Shown: piece by piece, positions 35,037-43,933 of the stretch
Numbering within the stretch: position 1 is the first letter of the stretch
Layout: each line of letters opens with the position of its first letter
Assembly (NCBI RefSeq): GCF_007993935.1
Contig: NZ_VITY01000002.1
Span: 310,001 to 374,000, forward strand
Length of the DNA stretch: 64,000 nucleotides
Source: Bradyrhizobium macuxiense
GTDB lineage: Bacteria; Pseudomonadota; Alphaproteobacteria; Rhizobiales; Xanthobacteraceae
Direction of reading: 5' to 3'
Made by a program: the position numbers and the translations under genes
Notes under the pieces: model-generated
The model's database searches: none
Seen by the model: only the letters and a program-made list of their open reading frames with translations
Told to the model about the DNA's origin: nothing

Positions 35037-36020
35037 ATGCCCGTTCCGACGCACGTTTTCGATCCGCCGTTCAACATCATCCGCTGCAGCCATGCCGTGC
35101 TCGACGTCACGGACCTCGACAAGAGCGCGATCTTCTACGAGAAGACGGTCGGCCTCCACATCGAGGACCGCGACGACAAGTCGGTGTATCTGCGCGCCAG
35201 CGAGGAGCACCAGCATCACTCGGTGGTGCTGCGCAAGGCGGCGAAGGCCGCCTGCAACCGGCTCGGCTTCAAGGTCGGCAATGACGGCGACCTCGACAAG
35301 GCCGCCGCCTTCTGCTCCGAGAACGGCATCACCTACGCCTTCGTCGAGCAGCCGTTCCAGGGCCGCACGTTGCAATTCACCGATCCGTTCGGCTTCCAGA
35401 TCGAGCTCTACGCCACGATGGAGAAACGCCCGCATCTCTTGCGGCGCTACGATCTCTACAAGGGCTGCCATCCGCAGCGGCTCGACCATTTCAACGTGTT
35501 CGCCGCCGAAGTGCAGGACACCGTCGATTTCTACGCCCGGCTCGGCTTCCGCCTCACCGAATATGCCGAGGAGGACGGCGACAACGGCCGCATCGCCGCC
35601 GCCTGGATGCATCGCAAGGGCAACGTCCACGACTTCGCCATTACCAACGGCAAGGGTCCCCGCCTGCACCACATCGCCTATTGGGTGCCGACCGCGATGA
35701 ACATCGTGCATCTCTGCGACGTGATGGCCTCCTCCGGCTATCTCAAGAACATTGAGCGCGGCCCGGGCCGGCACGGCATCTCCAACGCCTTCTTCCTCTA
35801 CATCCGCGATCCTGACGGCCATCGCATCGAGCTCTACACCAGCGATTATTTCACCGGGGATCACGACCACGAGCCGCTACGCTGGTCGCTGCGCGATCCG
35901 CGCCGTCAGACGCTGTGGGGCGCCCCGGCGCCGCGCTCCTGGTTCGAGGAGGGCTCGACTTTCGCTGGGCAAGCGGTGCGCGAGCCGCGCTTCGTCGCCG
36001 ACGTGCTGGTCGCGGACTGA
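35037..36020 (+). CDS. hpaD: 3,4-dihydroxyphenylacetate 2,3-dioxygenase HpaD
   Basis: 327 aa extradiol ring-cleavage dioxygenase of the vicinal-oxygen-chelate (type I) class, with two glyoxalase-like modules. Metal ligands by pattern are H151 (RLDHFNVFA), H211/H212 (RLHHIAYW) and E265 (GHRIELYTSD); spacing agrees with the well-studied homoprotocatechuate dioxygenase. Further family marks are GPGRHGISNAFFLYIRDPDGH. It opens homoprotocatechuate to the semialdehyde used by HpaE. The ribosome site is GAGGAAACACC before the ATG. It is not the LigB-type HpaD of E. coli. Confidence 0.93.
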   Translation: MPVPTHVFDPPFNIIRCSHAVLDVTDLDKSAIFYEKTVGLHIEDRDDKSVYLRASEEHQHHSVVLRKAAKAACNRLGFKVGNDGDLDKAAAFCSENGITYAFVEQPFQGRTLQFTDPFGFQIELYATMEKRPHLLRRYDLYKGCHPQRLDHFNVFAAEVQDTVDFYARLGFRLTEYAEEDGDNGRIAAAWMHRKGNVHDFAITNGKGPRLHHIAYWVPTAMNIVHLCDVMASSGYLKNIERGPGRHGISNAFFLYIRDPDGHRIELYTSDYFTGDHDHEPLRWSLRDPRRQTLWGAPAPRSWFEEGSTFAGQAVREPRFVADVLVAD

Positions 36021-36039
36021 TACGAGACACTGTTCACCT

Positions 36040-36168
36040 GTCGTCCCTGCGAAAGCAGGGACTCATAACCACCGGCCCGCGTTGTTGCGAAGATCGTCAC
36101 CCCGCGTGCCATAATGTGAAGCCTTTGGTCATTGGTCCCGGCTCGCGCTTCGCTTCGCCGGGACGACA
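36040..36168. repeat. Family A repeat pair (copy 2)
   Basis: Left arm GTCGTCCCTGCGAAAGCAGG... (36040-36073) and a variant right arm GGTCCCGGCTCGCGCTTCG...CGGGACGAC (36132-36168). It lies between hpaD and the FAH-family gene. Confidence 0.85.
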
Positions 36169-36186
36169 TCAACGATTGGATTGCCG

Positions 36187-37059
36187 ATGACTGCCCCTCG
36201 CCTCGCCACCTATTCCGTCAACGGCGTCACGCAATATGGCACCGTCACCGACGGCGGCATCGTCGACCTCTCGTCGCGCTTTGCCAGGGACTATCCAACC
36301 TTGCGCGAGGCGATCGCCGCCGGCGCACTGAGCAGGCTCGTGGAGGATGCCGCCAAGCGATCGCCCGACCACGCGCTCGACGCGGTCACCTGGCAACCGC
36401 CGATCCCGGCGCCGGACAAGATCATCTGCATCGGCGTCAACTATCCGGACCGCAATGCCGAGTACAAGGACGGCTCGGACGCGCCGAAGTACCCGAGCAT
36501 GTTCCTGCGGGTGCCGCGCTCCTTCGTTGGCCACAACACGCCGGTGGTGCGGCCGCGCATCTCGCCGCAGCTCGACTATGAGGGTGAGCTGGTGCTGGTG
36601 ATCGGCAAGGCCGGCCGGCACATCGCAGAGAGCGCCGCGCTCGATCACATCGCCGCGATCACGCTCTGTAATGAAGGCACCATCCGCGACTGGGTGCGCC
36701 ACGCCAAGTTCAACGTCACCCAGGGCAAGAACTTCGATTCCACCGGCAGTCTCGGCCCGTGGATCGTGCCCTACACCAGCGAAGCGCAGATCGCCGATAT
36801 CCGGCTGACCACGCGGGTCAATGGCGAGGTCAGACAGGACGACCGCACCTCGCGCTTGATCTTCGGCTTCCGCTACCTCATCAACTACATCTCAACCTTC
36901 ACGACGCTGGTTCCCGGCGACATCATCGTCACGGGCACGCCGACCGGGGCAGGTGCGCGGTTCGATCCGCCGCGCTACCTGAAGCCCGGCGATGTCGTCG
37001 AGGTCGAAGCCGAAGGCGTCGGCATTCTGCGCAACGGCGTCGTCGACGAAACCATCTAA
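36187..37059 (+). CDS. Fumarylacetoacetate hydrolase-family enzyme (HpaG-like)
   Basis: 290 aa single FAH domain. Start at ATG 36187 (a TTG two codons earlier is possible). Active-site segments: IICIGVNYPDRNAE, LDYEGELVLVIGKAGRHI (metal Glu pair), VTQGKNFDSTGSLGPWIVP (metal Asp), PGDIIVTGTPTGAGARFDPPRYLKPGDVVEVE. By position it should be the decarboxylase HpaG of the homoprotocatechuate route, which in enterobacteria is a two-domain protein of about 430 aa; here only one domain exists, the isomerase step being done by HpaF. A role as another acylpyruvate hydrolase is possible. Confidence 0.85.
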   Translation: MTAPRLATYSVNGVTQYGTVTDGGIVDLSSRFARDYPTLREAIAAGALSRLVEDAAKRSPDHALDAVTWQPPIPAPDKIICIGVNYPDRNAEYKDGSDAPKYPSMFLRVPRSFVGHNTPVVRPRISPQLDYEGELVLVIGKAGRHIAESAALDHIAAITLCNEGTIRDWVRHAKFNVTQGKNFDSTGSLGPWIVPYTSEAQIADIRLTTRVNGEVRQDDRTSRLIFGFRYLINYISTFTTLVPGDIIVTGTPTGAGARFDPPRYLKPGDVVEVEAEGVGILRNGVVDETI

Positions 37060-37084
37060 CCTCGCAAGCGAAGTGGACAGTGCC

Positions 37085-38713
37085 ATGACTTCAACATCCG
37101 GCGGCGAAGCGATCGTCAACGGCCTCGTCGCGCACGGTGTCGACACCGTGTTCGGCTTGCCCGGCGCGCAGATCTATGGCCTGTTCGATGCGTTCCACCA
37201 GGCGCAGCTCAAGGTGATCGGCGCTCGCCACGAGCAGGCCTGCGGCTACATGGCGTTCGGCTACGCCCGCTCCAGCGGCAGACCCGGCGTGTTCAGCGTG
37301 GTGCCCGGCCCGGGTGTGCTCAACGCCTCGGCCGCGCTGCTGACCGCGTTCGGCTGCAACGAGCCGGTGCTGTGCCTGACCGGCCAGGTGCCGACGCAAT
37401 TTCTCGGCAAGGGCCGTGGTCATCTGCACGAGATGCCGGACCAGCTCGCGACGCTGCGCACCTTCGTGAAATGGGCGGAGCGGATCGAATACCCCGACAA
37501 CGCGCCCGCGATGGTGTCGCGCGCGTTCCAGGAGATGCTGTCGGGCCGCCGCGGCCCCGCCTCGCTTGAGATGCCGTGGGACGTATTCACCCAGCGCACC
37601 CAGGTCGCTTCCGTGAAGCCGTTCGACCCGTTGCCGGCGCCGCGGCCTGATCCAGACCGTATCAAGGCGGCCGCCGATCTGATCGCCGGCAGCAAGGCGC
37701 CGATGATCTTCGTCGGCAGCGGCGCCATCGAGGCGCGCGAGGAAATCCTCGAGCTGGCCGAGATGATCGACGCGCCTGTCGTCGCATTCCGCAGTGGCCG
37801 CGGCATCGTCTCCAACGCGCACGAGCTCGGACTCACCATGGCATCCGCCTACAAGCTCTGGCCGAAGACCGATCTGATGATCGGCATCGGCACCCGCATG
37901 GAGCTGCCGACCATGTCGCGCTGGCCCTATCAGCCGGCCGGGCTGAAATGCGTGCGCATCGATATCGATCCGGTCGAGCTGCGCCGCTGGCCGGCCGATA
38001 CCGGCGTGATCGCCGACGCCAAGGCCGGCACCGCCGACCTTGTCGCAGCGGTGCGCAAGGCCGGCTACAGCAAGACCTCAGGCCGCCGCGCCGCGATCCG
38101 CGAGGCGACCGCGGCGACCGAGCAGGAGATCCAGCGCATCCAACCGCAGATGGCTTATCTGAAGATCCTGCGCGAGGTGCTGCCGGCCAACGCCATCGTC
38201 ACCGACGAGCTGTCGCAGGTCGGCTTCGCTTCCTGGTACGGCTTTCCGATCTATGAGCCGCGCACCTTCGTCACCTCGGGCTATCAGGGCACGCTCGGCT
38301 CGGGCTTCCCGACCGCGCTCGGCGCCAAGGTCGCCAACCCGAACAAGCCGGTGGTCGCGATCACCGGCGACGGCGGCTTCATGTTCGGCGTGCAGGAGCT
38401 CGCGACCGCGGTGCAGTTCAACATCGGCGTCGTGACGCTGGTGTTCAACAACAACGCCTATGGCAATGTGCGCCGCGATCAGCGCGAGCGCTTCGACGGC
38501 CGCGTCGTCGCCTCCGACCTGGTCAATCCTGATTTCGTCAAGCTCGCAGAGTCGTTCGGCGTCGGCGCCGCGCGCGTCACCTCGCCCGATCACTTCCGCC
38601 CGGTGCTGGAGAAGGCGCTGGCCGATGGCGGGCCCTATGTGATCTCGGTGGAAGTGCCGACGGATTCGGAAGTCTCGCCCTGGGCGTTCATTCATCCGGC
38701 TCGGAACAGCTAA
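37085..38713 (+). CDS. Thiamine-diphosphate-dependent enzyme (acetolactate synthase-like)
   Basis: 542 aa, three-domain ThDP enzyme of the acetolactate synthase/benzoylformate decarboxylase superfamily. Cofactor-activating Glu50 (GARHEQACGYMAFGYAR) and the ThDP motif GDGG (428-431) ending in VFNNNAYGNVRRDQ are intact. The middle domain has APMIFVGSGAIEA. True AHAS small-subunit partners are absent, and the substrate channel residues cannot be judged by eye. It follows the FAH gene by 25 bases and is therefore likely part of the hpa operon, where a 2-oxo-acid decarboxylase or lyase could act on a late intermediate. Precise function unknown. Confidence 0.85.
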   Translation: MTSTSGGEAIVNGLVAHGVDTVFGLPGAQIYGLFDAFHQAQLKVIGARHEQACGYMAFGYARSSGRPGVFSVVPGPGVLNASAALLTAFGCNEPVLCLTGQVPTQFLGKGRGHLHEMPDQLATLRTFVKWAERIEYPDNAPAMVSRAFQEMLSGRRGPASLEMPWDVFTQRTQVASVKPFDPLPAPRPDPDRIKAAADLIAGSKAPMIFVGSGAIEAREEILELAEMIDAPVVAFRSGRGIVSNAHELGLTMASAYKLWPKTDLMIGIGTRMELPTMSRWPYQPAGLKCVRIDIDPVELRRWPADTGVIADAKAGTADLVAAVRKAGYSKTSGRRAAIREATAATEQEIQRIQPQMAYLKILREVLPANAIVTDELSQVGFASWYGFPIYEPRTFVTSGYQGTLGSGFPTALGAKVANPNKPVVAITGDGGFMFGVQELATAVQFNIGVVTLVFNNNAYGNVRRDQRERFDGRVVASDLVNPDFVKLAESFGVGAARVTSPDHFRPVLEKALADGGPYVISVEVPTDSEVSPWAFIHPARNS

Positions 38714-39924
38714 GCGCTCTTGACGCCGCGTTGCAGCCGCGACGCGGCGATCACGAGCAGGCCGGCGCCGGTGACCGACCAGCAAGCGACCGGCGCCCAG
38801 TGCACCAGCGGTGCATAGTCCGGCAGCTTCTGCAGGCCGCCGGCTACCGCCGCCATCCGCGCAAAGGTCGCAAGCGCGAGCGCCGAGAACACGAGGCCGG
38901 TGACCTTCCCCTCGGCGCCGGTCTCGCCGATCGCGAGCGCGGCCGACACCGCGCTCATCAGCATGCAGCCCCAGGCGGCGCCCGCCATGAACTGCGCCAC
39001 AATCAGGACGTTGAGGCTGCCGGCGATCTCGGCGGCGACGATGGCGAAGGCACCGAGCAGCCCCGCGCCGCCCATCACGATCAGCCCCCCGCGATGCTTG
39101 ACGACGATGCTCGCCGGAAACATCGCGATGTTGAAGCCGATCCAGAACACCGGCATCAGCCATTGCAGCTCGTTCGGCTTGGCGAAGCGCAGATAGAACG
39201 GGGCGCTGTTGATGTTGAAGTGCAGCTGGTAGCCGAGCGAGAGCAGCACCATCGACGCGATCAGGAACATCGGCACCGCCCCGAGCCGCCTTGCCGGCGC
39301 CGCAAGCCGCTCGGGCTGCACCTCCTCGGCGACGCGGCGCTCGATCCCTGAGAGAGCCAGGGCGGTCAGCAGCAGCACGGCGCCCGACAGCACGAATGGC
39401 AGCCGCGCATCATGGTCGCGCAGCACGACGCCGAGATAGGGCGAGACCGCGCCCGCGATGCCGTAGCCCAGCATCGCCAGCGCGGTGAGGAACGGGACCG
39501 AGGGCTGCGCGCGATACCTGCCGAGCAGCGTCAATGGCGGCGCACGCAGTGCCGACGATGTGACAGCCCAGATCACGATCAACACGATCAGCCAGACCTT
39601 GGCGCCCGGCCCGGTGCCGGCGACGTAAGGCAGCGCGACGAAGGCCGCGCATGAGATCGCGGCAAGGACGCCGACGAACACGCCGAGACGGCCGACCAGG
39701 ATCGAGATCCTGTCGGCGGCCATGCCCATCGCCGTATCCGTGATGGTGAAGATCGCCTGGTCCATCATCAGGATCAGGATGACGGTTGATGGCGCGATGC
39801 CGACATCGGCGCACAGCTTGGGCAGATAGATCAGGTAAGTGGTCCAGCCCAGCGTGAAGACAAGCTGCAGCACGGCGAGATAGACGCCGGTGCGATTGAC
39901 GGCGCGGTCGGCCTTGGTGCTCAT
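38710..39924 (-). CDS. MFS transporter
   Basis: 404 aa major-facilitator protein with 12 predicted TM segments and a central loop (RRVAEEVQPERLAAPARR). Motif-A-like GMAADRISILVGRLGVFVG follows TM2. Its stop overlaps that of the ThDP gene by four bases on the other strand. It may import the hpa substrate, but the convergent position gives only weak support; export is equally possible. The 217-base gap to alkB holds nothing recognised. Confidence 0.88.
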   Translation of the reverse strand: MSTKADRAVNRTGVYLAVLQLVFTLGWTTYLIYLPKLCADVGIAPSTVILILMMDQAIFTITDTAMGMAADRISILVGRLGVFVGVLAAISCAAFVALPYVAGTGPGAKVWLIVLIVIWAVTSSALRAPPLTLLGRYRAQPSVPFLTALAMLGYGIAGAVSPYLGVVLRDHDARLPFVLSGAVLLLTALALSGIERRVAEEVQPERLAAPARRLGAVPMFLIASMVLLSLGYQLHFNINSAPFYLRFAKPNELQWLMPVFWIGFNIAMFPASIVVKHRGGLIVMGGAGLLGAFAIVAAEIAGSLNVLIVAQFMAGAAWGCMLMSAVSAALAIGETGAEGKVTGLVFSALALATFARMAAVAGGLQKLPDYAPLVHWAPVACWSVTGAGLLVIAASRLQRGVKSA

Positions 39925-40141
39925 GCGCGAAGTCTAGACCAGCTCTCCCATTTGCGGGAGGCCTTTAGCCTGACTGAAGCGACGAAGCAAAGGTACGAGC
40001 TGCCAAAATATCGAAAACAACCCCATGCAAAGCAGCAGGCGTTCCGCCGGCACTCGGAAAAAGCGCTTGACCTGTCGGGCAACTCAGTGGCATATTTCCA
40101 TTATTCCGAAATTGCACAGCCACCCCGCCGCCGCGCAATAG

Positions 40142-40795
40142 CTAGCGCACCTTGCGGAAGGTCAGATTGATGCGCTGCCGGCCGAGCACGCTGTGCTCGC
40201 CATCGGCAAGCGGCGCCACGCCGTGATAAAATAGCCGTGACGGCCCGCCCCACACCGCAACATCGCCATGTTCGAGCCGATAGCGGCGCGGCGTGTCGCT
40301 GCGCTTCAGGCCGCCGAACAGGAAGATCGCCGGCAGCCCGAGCGAGATCGAGACGATCGGCGCGCCGTAATCCAGCTCGTCCTTGTCCTGATGCAGCGAC
40401 AATTTTGCGCCGGGGACATAGCGATTAATCAGGCACGCCTCCGGTGCGAAGCCGTGGAAGCCGGCCGCGGCCGCAGCATCCGCCGCGAGCCCGCGCAGCA
40501 CCTCCGGCATCGCCGGCCAGTTCTGTCCCGAGTCAGGATCGATCGGATCGTAGCGATAGCCGCTGGGGTCGGAGACCCAGCCGACGCTGCCGCAATTGGT
40601 CATCGCGACCGACATCCGGTGGCCGCCCGGCGTGATCAGATGCCGGAACGGTGCCTGCTTGACTATGACGCGCAATGCCGGAATGAGCTCGGCCTCGAAC
40701 GGCCGGACGAAGCCGCGCAGCAGCACCGCACCATCCGCGATCGTCTCGCGCTGCGGCCGCACATCGCCAAGTGTCTCGAACAGATCAGCGGCCAC
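40142..40795 (-). CDS. alkB: Alpha-ketoglutarate-dependent DNA repair dioxygenase AlkB
   Basis: 217 aa. Fe(II) ligands H135 and D137 (LSLHQDKDE) and H191 (FYHGVAPL), 2-oxoglutarate-binding arginines in RINLTFRKV at the C terminus (R208, R214), and the substrate segment SVAMTNCGSVGWVSDPSGYRY are diagnostic. It removes N1-methyladenine and N3-methylcytosine lesions by oxidative demethylation. It lies 13 bases downstream of another 2-oxoglutarate oxygenase gene, so the two are probably cotranscribed. No ada gene is nearby. Confidence 0.94.
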   Translation of the reverse strand: MAADLFETLGDVRPQRETIADGAVLLRGFVRPFEAELIPALRVIVKQAPFRHLITPGGHRMSVAMTNCGSVGWVSDPSGYRYDPIDPDSGQNWPAMPEVLRGLAADAAAAAGFHGFAPEACLINRYVPGAKLSLHQDKDELDYGAPIVSISLGLPAIFLFGGLKRSDTPRRYRLEHGDVAVWGGPSRLFYHGVAPLADGEHSVLGRQRINLTFRKVR

Positions 40796-40808
40796 GCCTC
40801 TCTCGCAC

Positions 40809-41552
40809 TCACTTCGCGTCGTGGAAGATCACACCAACGGTGTGGCGGTGGCCGGTGCGAATCCGGCTGACGCCGTGGCGCAGATTGACACGATAGGGTC
40901 CGCGTGTCCCCTGCACCGGACGATGATGCACGGCAAACGCCACTGCATCGCCCTTGGTCAGCGGCACCACCTCGGGCCGCGACTGCATCCGCGGCCGCTG
41001 CTCGGTCAGCACGAATTCGCCGCCGGTGAAATCGCGGCCCGGCTGCGACAGCAGGATCGCGACCTGGATCGGGAACACGTGCTCGCCATAGAGATCCTGA
41101 TGCAGGCAATTGTAGTCGCCCTCGCCATACTGCAGCAGCAGCGGCGTCGGCCGGGTCTGCCCGGCGTCATGGCAGCGCTTCAGGAATGCGGCGTGCGACG
41201 AGGGATAGCTGATCTCGATCCCCATCGTCTGGTTCCAGCGATTGGCGGTCGCGGTCAGCCGCGCATACAACGCCGGCCGCAGCTCCGCGATCAAATCCGG
41301 CAGCGGATAGGAGAAGTATTTGTACTCGCCGCGGCCGAAGCCGTGGCGGCCCATCACGACCTTGCTGCGGAACCGGCCGTCGTCGGGATAGAGCGCGGCG
41401 ATGGCGTCGCATTCCTCGGGAGTCAGCAGGCCGTCCAGGACGGCGCAGCCCTGCCCGTCGAGGTCGGTCGTGATCTGGTTCCAGCCGAGCGCGTCGACGC
41501 GGGCTGGGATGTCGGAGGTGGGGCGGGTGAGGGTCTTGGCTGTTGCTGTCAT
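40809..41552 (-). CDS. 2OG-Fe(II) oxygenase (prolyl-4-hydroxylase-like)
   Basis: 247 aa. Ligand motif H151-x-D153 (CLHQDLYGEHVFP), distal H226 and the 2-oxoglutarate Arg236 ten residues later (RHGVSRIRTGHRHTVGVIFHD) form a complete active site. Preceding features VLDGLLTPEECDAIAALYPD and QPGRDFTGGEFVLTEQRPRMQS fit the P4Hc-type family. It is the first gene of a pair with alkB. Substrate unknown; a protein or nucleic-acid target linked to alkylation stress is an inference from the neighbour. A family A repeat lies upstream, so the promoter must lie within or beyond about 85 bases. Confidence 0.87.
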   Translation of the reverse strand: MTATAKTLTRPTSDIPARVDALGWNQITTDLDGQGCAVLDGLLTPEECDAIAALYPDDGRFRSKVVMGRHGFGRGEYKYFSYPLPDLIAELRPALYARLTATANRWNQTMGIEISYPSSHAAFLKRCHDAGQTRPTPLLLQYGEGDYNCLHQDLYGEHVFPIQVAILLSQPGRDFTGGEFVLTEQRPRMQSRPEVVPLTKGDAVAFAVHHRPVQGTRGPYRVNLRHGVSRIRTGHRHTVGVIFHDAK

Positions 41553-41636
41553 GGGGCGGAATCTGGCCGATAACCGCGGCCCGCGCCACCCGATTTCCGG
41601 TGCAATTTATGCCGGGAGCGCCGCCACAATCACGCT

Positions 41637-41757
41637 GTCGTCCCTGCGAAAGCAGGGACCCATAGCCACCGTCGTCAGTTGTTCGCGAGGGCTGGGGCCA
41701 CAGCGTGCTAACGACAGCATCCTGTGGTTATGGGTCCCTGCTTTCGCAGGGACGACA
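41637..41757. repeat. Family A repeat pair (copy 3)
   Basis: Arms 41637-41670 and 41723-41757 in inverted orientation, each with the GTCCCTGC-gaaa-GCAGGGAC hairpin. Located after the DUF2848 gene and before the 2OG oxygenase gene. Confidence 0.92.
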
Positions 41758-41807
41758 GGTGGAGAAAGTGTCAGCCGATCCTCGACAGGATCGCGCGCAG
41801 AAGGAAA

Positions 41808-42494
41808 TCAGCCCCTCACCGGCAGCGTGATCACGTCGTAGCCGTGGCTGATCTTGCGCTTCAGCACCGGGTCTTCCAGCTCGAACTCGAAGCGGCTGGC
41901 GGGACGGATGCCGCCCTTGGCCGCAAAAGTGCCGCCGAACATCGCGCAGCCGTCGGGCAATCCACCCTGGTCGAAGCCGCGAGCGATCAGGTCCTTGACC
42001 GGCAGCATGTGATCGAGCGTGCCTTCCTGGTAGAGCACGCGCTCGCCGCCGATCACGGCCCAGGAACGCAGAACAAGCTGGTCCCAGTGGCCGATGACGT
42101 CCTCGAGCTCCCAGAGCTCGGAAGCCATCGGCTTGTCGCACATCTGCTTCGACACGGTGACGCTGTAGGCCTCCACCTTGCGATCGGTGTGGTCCGAGCC
42201 GCAGCCGACAAAGACCCGGCCCTGCCAGCCGATCAGCACGAACTCGACCTCGCCGCTGGAGTCCTCGCCGCAGACCTCGATGGCATCGGCGAAGGTGATC
42301 CGGCGCGCCGAGCATCGGTAATAGATCGGCGTCGTCGCCGGCCGCGCGATGCCGAGCGCTTCGAGCTCGGCGATGTGCTTGTCGCGGGCCACCGGATCGC
42401 GCCCGGTCCAGCCGGCGATTACGGCCTGCCGGATTTCGAGCGTGAGCGGCGTCGCGACGCCCTTGTCGTCCACGTTGAAGGTGAGATCAAACAC
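41808..42494 (-). CDS. DUF2848 family protein
   Basis: 228 aa, recognised as a DUF2848 protein, which has the look of a fumarylacetoacetate-hydrolase-like beta fold (VFVGCGSDHTDRKVEAYSV, VLYQEGTLDHMLPVKDLIA, DGCAMFGGTFAAKGGIRPASRFEFEL). It overlaps the amidase gene by eight bases and ends the second Liv operon. Family function is unknown. With an amidase, it likely acts on the carboxylic acid or ammonia-releasing product of the imported amide. Confidence 0.82.
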   Translation of the reverse strand: MFDLTFNVDDKGVATPLTLEIRQAVIAGWTGRDPVARDKHIAELEALGIARPATTPIYYRCSARRITFADAIEVCGEDSSGEVEFVLIGWQGRVFVGCGSDHTDRKVEAYSVTVSKQMCDKPMASELWELEDVIGHWDQLVLRSWAVIGGERVLYQEGTLDHMLPVKDLIARGFDQGGLPDGCAMFGGTFAAKGGIRPASRFEFELEDPVLKRKISHGYDVITLPVRG

Positions 42495-43836
42495 GGATGA
42501 CGGTCTCCATTCCGGCCGCGAGCTCGAAGATGCGGCGATCCGAACCGCCCGCGGCGGCGAGCATCAGGCCGACCGGCGCCTCGCCCTCGCGATGCGCGGG
42601 CAGCGAGATGGCGCAGCCATCGAGCACGTTGATCAGCGAAGGATTGCGCAGCGCGCGCAAATTCTCGGTGGCGAACGCCTTGTCGTCGGCGAGGCTCGCA
42701 ATGGTCGGCGGCAGGTTCGCGGTGGTCGGCAGCACCAGCGCGTCGTAGGGCGCGATCCGCGCCTCGGTGCGGGCAATGAACGAGCGGCGCGCGTTGATGA
42801 GGTCGATATAGTCGGCCGCCAGAAAACCCTCGCCGCGCTGGATGCGGACGGCGACGCGCGGGTCGTAGATATCGCCCTTGCTGGCGAGCAGGAAGCGGTG
42901 CCAGGCATAGCTCTCGGCCGCGGAGAACCCGCCCTTGGTGTTCATCACGCCGACATCAAGAAACTCAGGCACCTCGATGCGCTCGATCAGGGCGCCGGCG
43001 CGCGACAGCGACGCCAGCGCGCGCTCGAAGGTCTTTGCGACGGCATCGTCGAGATCATCGAGCGCGACCGTGGTCGGCACCGCGAGCCGCATGCCCTTGA
43101 CCGGACGCGGCGCGATCGGCGTCACCGCCTCATCGGCCAGCACCGCGTCGAGCACCGCACAGCAGGCCACCGAATTCGCGAGCGGACCGTAGCTATCGAG
43201 TGTGAACGACAGCGGCACGCCGCCATCGAGCGGAATCCGGCGCTGCGTCGGCTTGTAGCCGACGATGCCGTTGAAGGCCGCCGGAATCCGGCAGGAGCCG
43301 CCGGTGTCGGTGCCGAGCGCGCCGAACGCCATGCCGTCGGCGATCGAGACCGCCGCGCCCGAGGACGAGCCGCCGGGCACGTGGCCGACGCTCCGGTTCC
43401 AGGCGCTCTTCGGCGTGCCGTAATGCGGATTGATGCCGATGCCTGAATAGGCGAACTCGGTCATGTTGGTACGGCCGATCACGATGAAGCCGGCGCGCTT
43501 GAGCCGCGCCACCACCGGCGCATCGGCATCCGCCGGCGCGGAATCCTCCAGCGCCCGCGAGCCGGCACGCGTCACCTGCCCCTTGATGTCGAACAGATCC
43601 TTGATCGAGACCGGAATGCCGGCAAACGGCGACGGCGCGGCGTTGGCCTTGCGCAGCCGGTCCATGGCGTCGGCGGCCTCCAGCGCCGCGTCGCGGTCGA
43701 CATGGATGAAGGTGCGCTGGCCCTCGCCGCCCGGATCGGCGATCCGGGCGATGCATTGCTCGACGAGCTTGCGGGCGGAGGTCGCGCCGCTGGCGAGATC
43801 GGCGGCAAGGGAGGCGAGTGTCGGATTGTTCGGCAT
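42487..43836 (-). CDS. Amidase (amidase-signature family)
   Basis: 449 aa from MPNNPTLASLAADL; a GTG three codons earlier is possible. Catalytic triad: K79 (PVSIKDLFD), cis-Ser157 (VPGGSSSGAAVS) and nucleophile S181 (TDTGGSCRIPAAFNG). It hydrolyses an aliphatic or aromatic amide or ester; the specificity cannot be read off. It lies about 97 bases after livF and overlaps the DUF2848 gene, so the substrate is probably brought in by the adjacent transporter. GatA is unlikely since no gatB/gatC is present. Confidence 0.9.
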   Translation of the reverse strand: MPNNPTLASLAADLASGATSARKLVEQCIARIADPGGEGQRTFIHVDRDAALEAADAMDRLRKANAAPSPFAGIPVSIKDLFDIKGQVTRAGSRALEDSAPADADAPVVARLKRAGFIVIGRTNMTEFAYSGIGINPHYGTPKSAWNRSVGHVPGGSSSGAAVSIADGMAFGALGTDTGGSCRIPAAFNGIVGYKPTQRRIPLDGGVPLSFTLDSYGPLANSVACCAVLDAVLADEAVTPIAPRPVKGMRLAVPTTVALDDLDDAVAKTFERALASLSRAGALIERIEVPEFLDVGVMNTKGGFSAAESYAWHRFLLASKGDIYDPRVAVRIQRGEGFLAADYIDLINARRSFIARTEARIAPYDALVLPTTANLPPTIASLADDKAFATENLRALRNPSLINVLDGCAISLPAHREGEAPVGLMLAAAGGSDRRIFELAAGMETVIRV

Positions 43837-43933
43837 GGCTTTCACTTCACGGCTGGCACTTCATGGCTTCAGCTGATTGTCGCGCGAACCGGGGCCGATT
43901 TCCAGTGCGCCGGCCCCCAGTCTCGCATCACTA

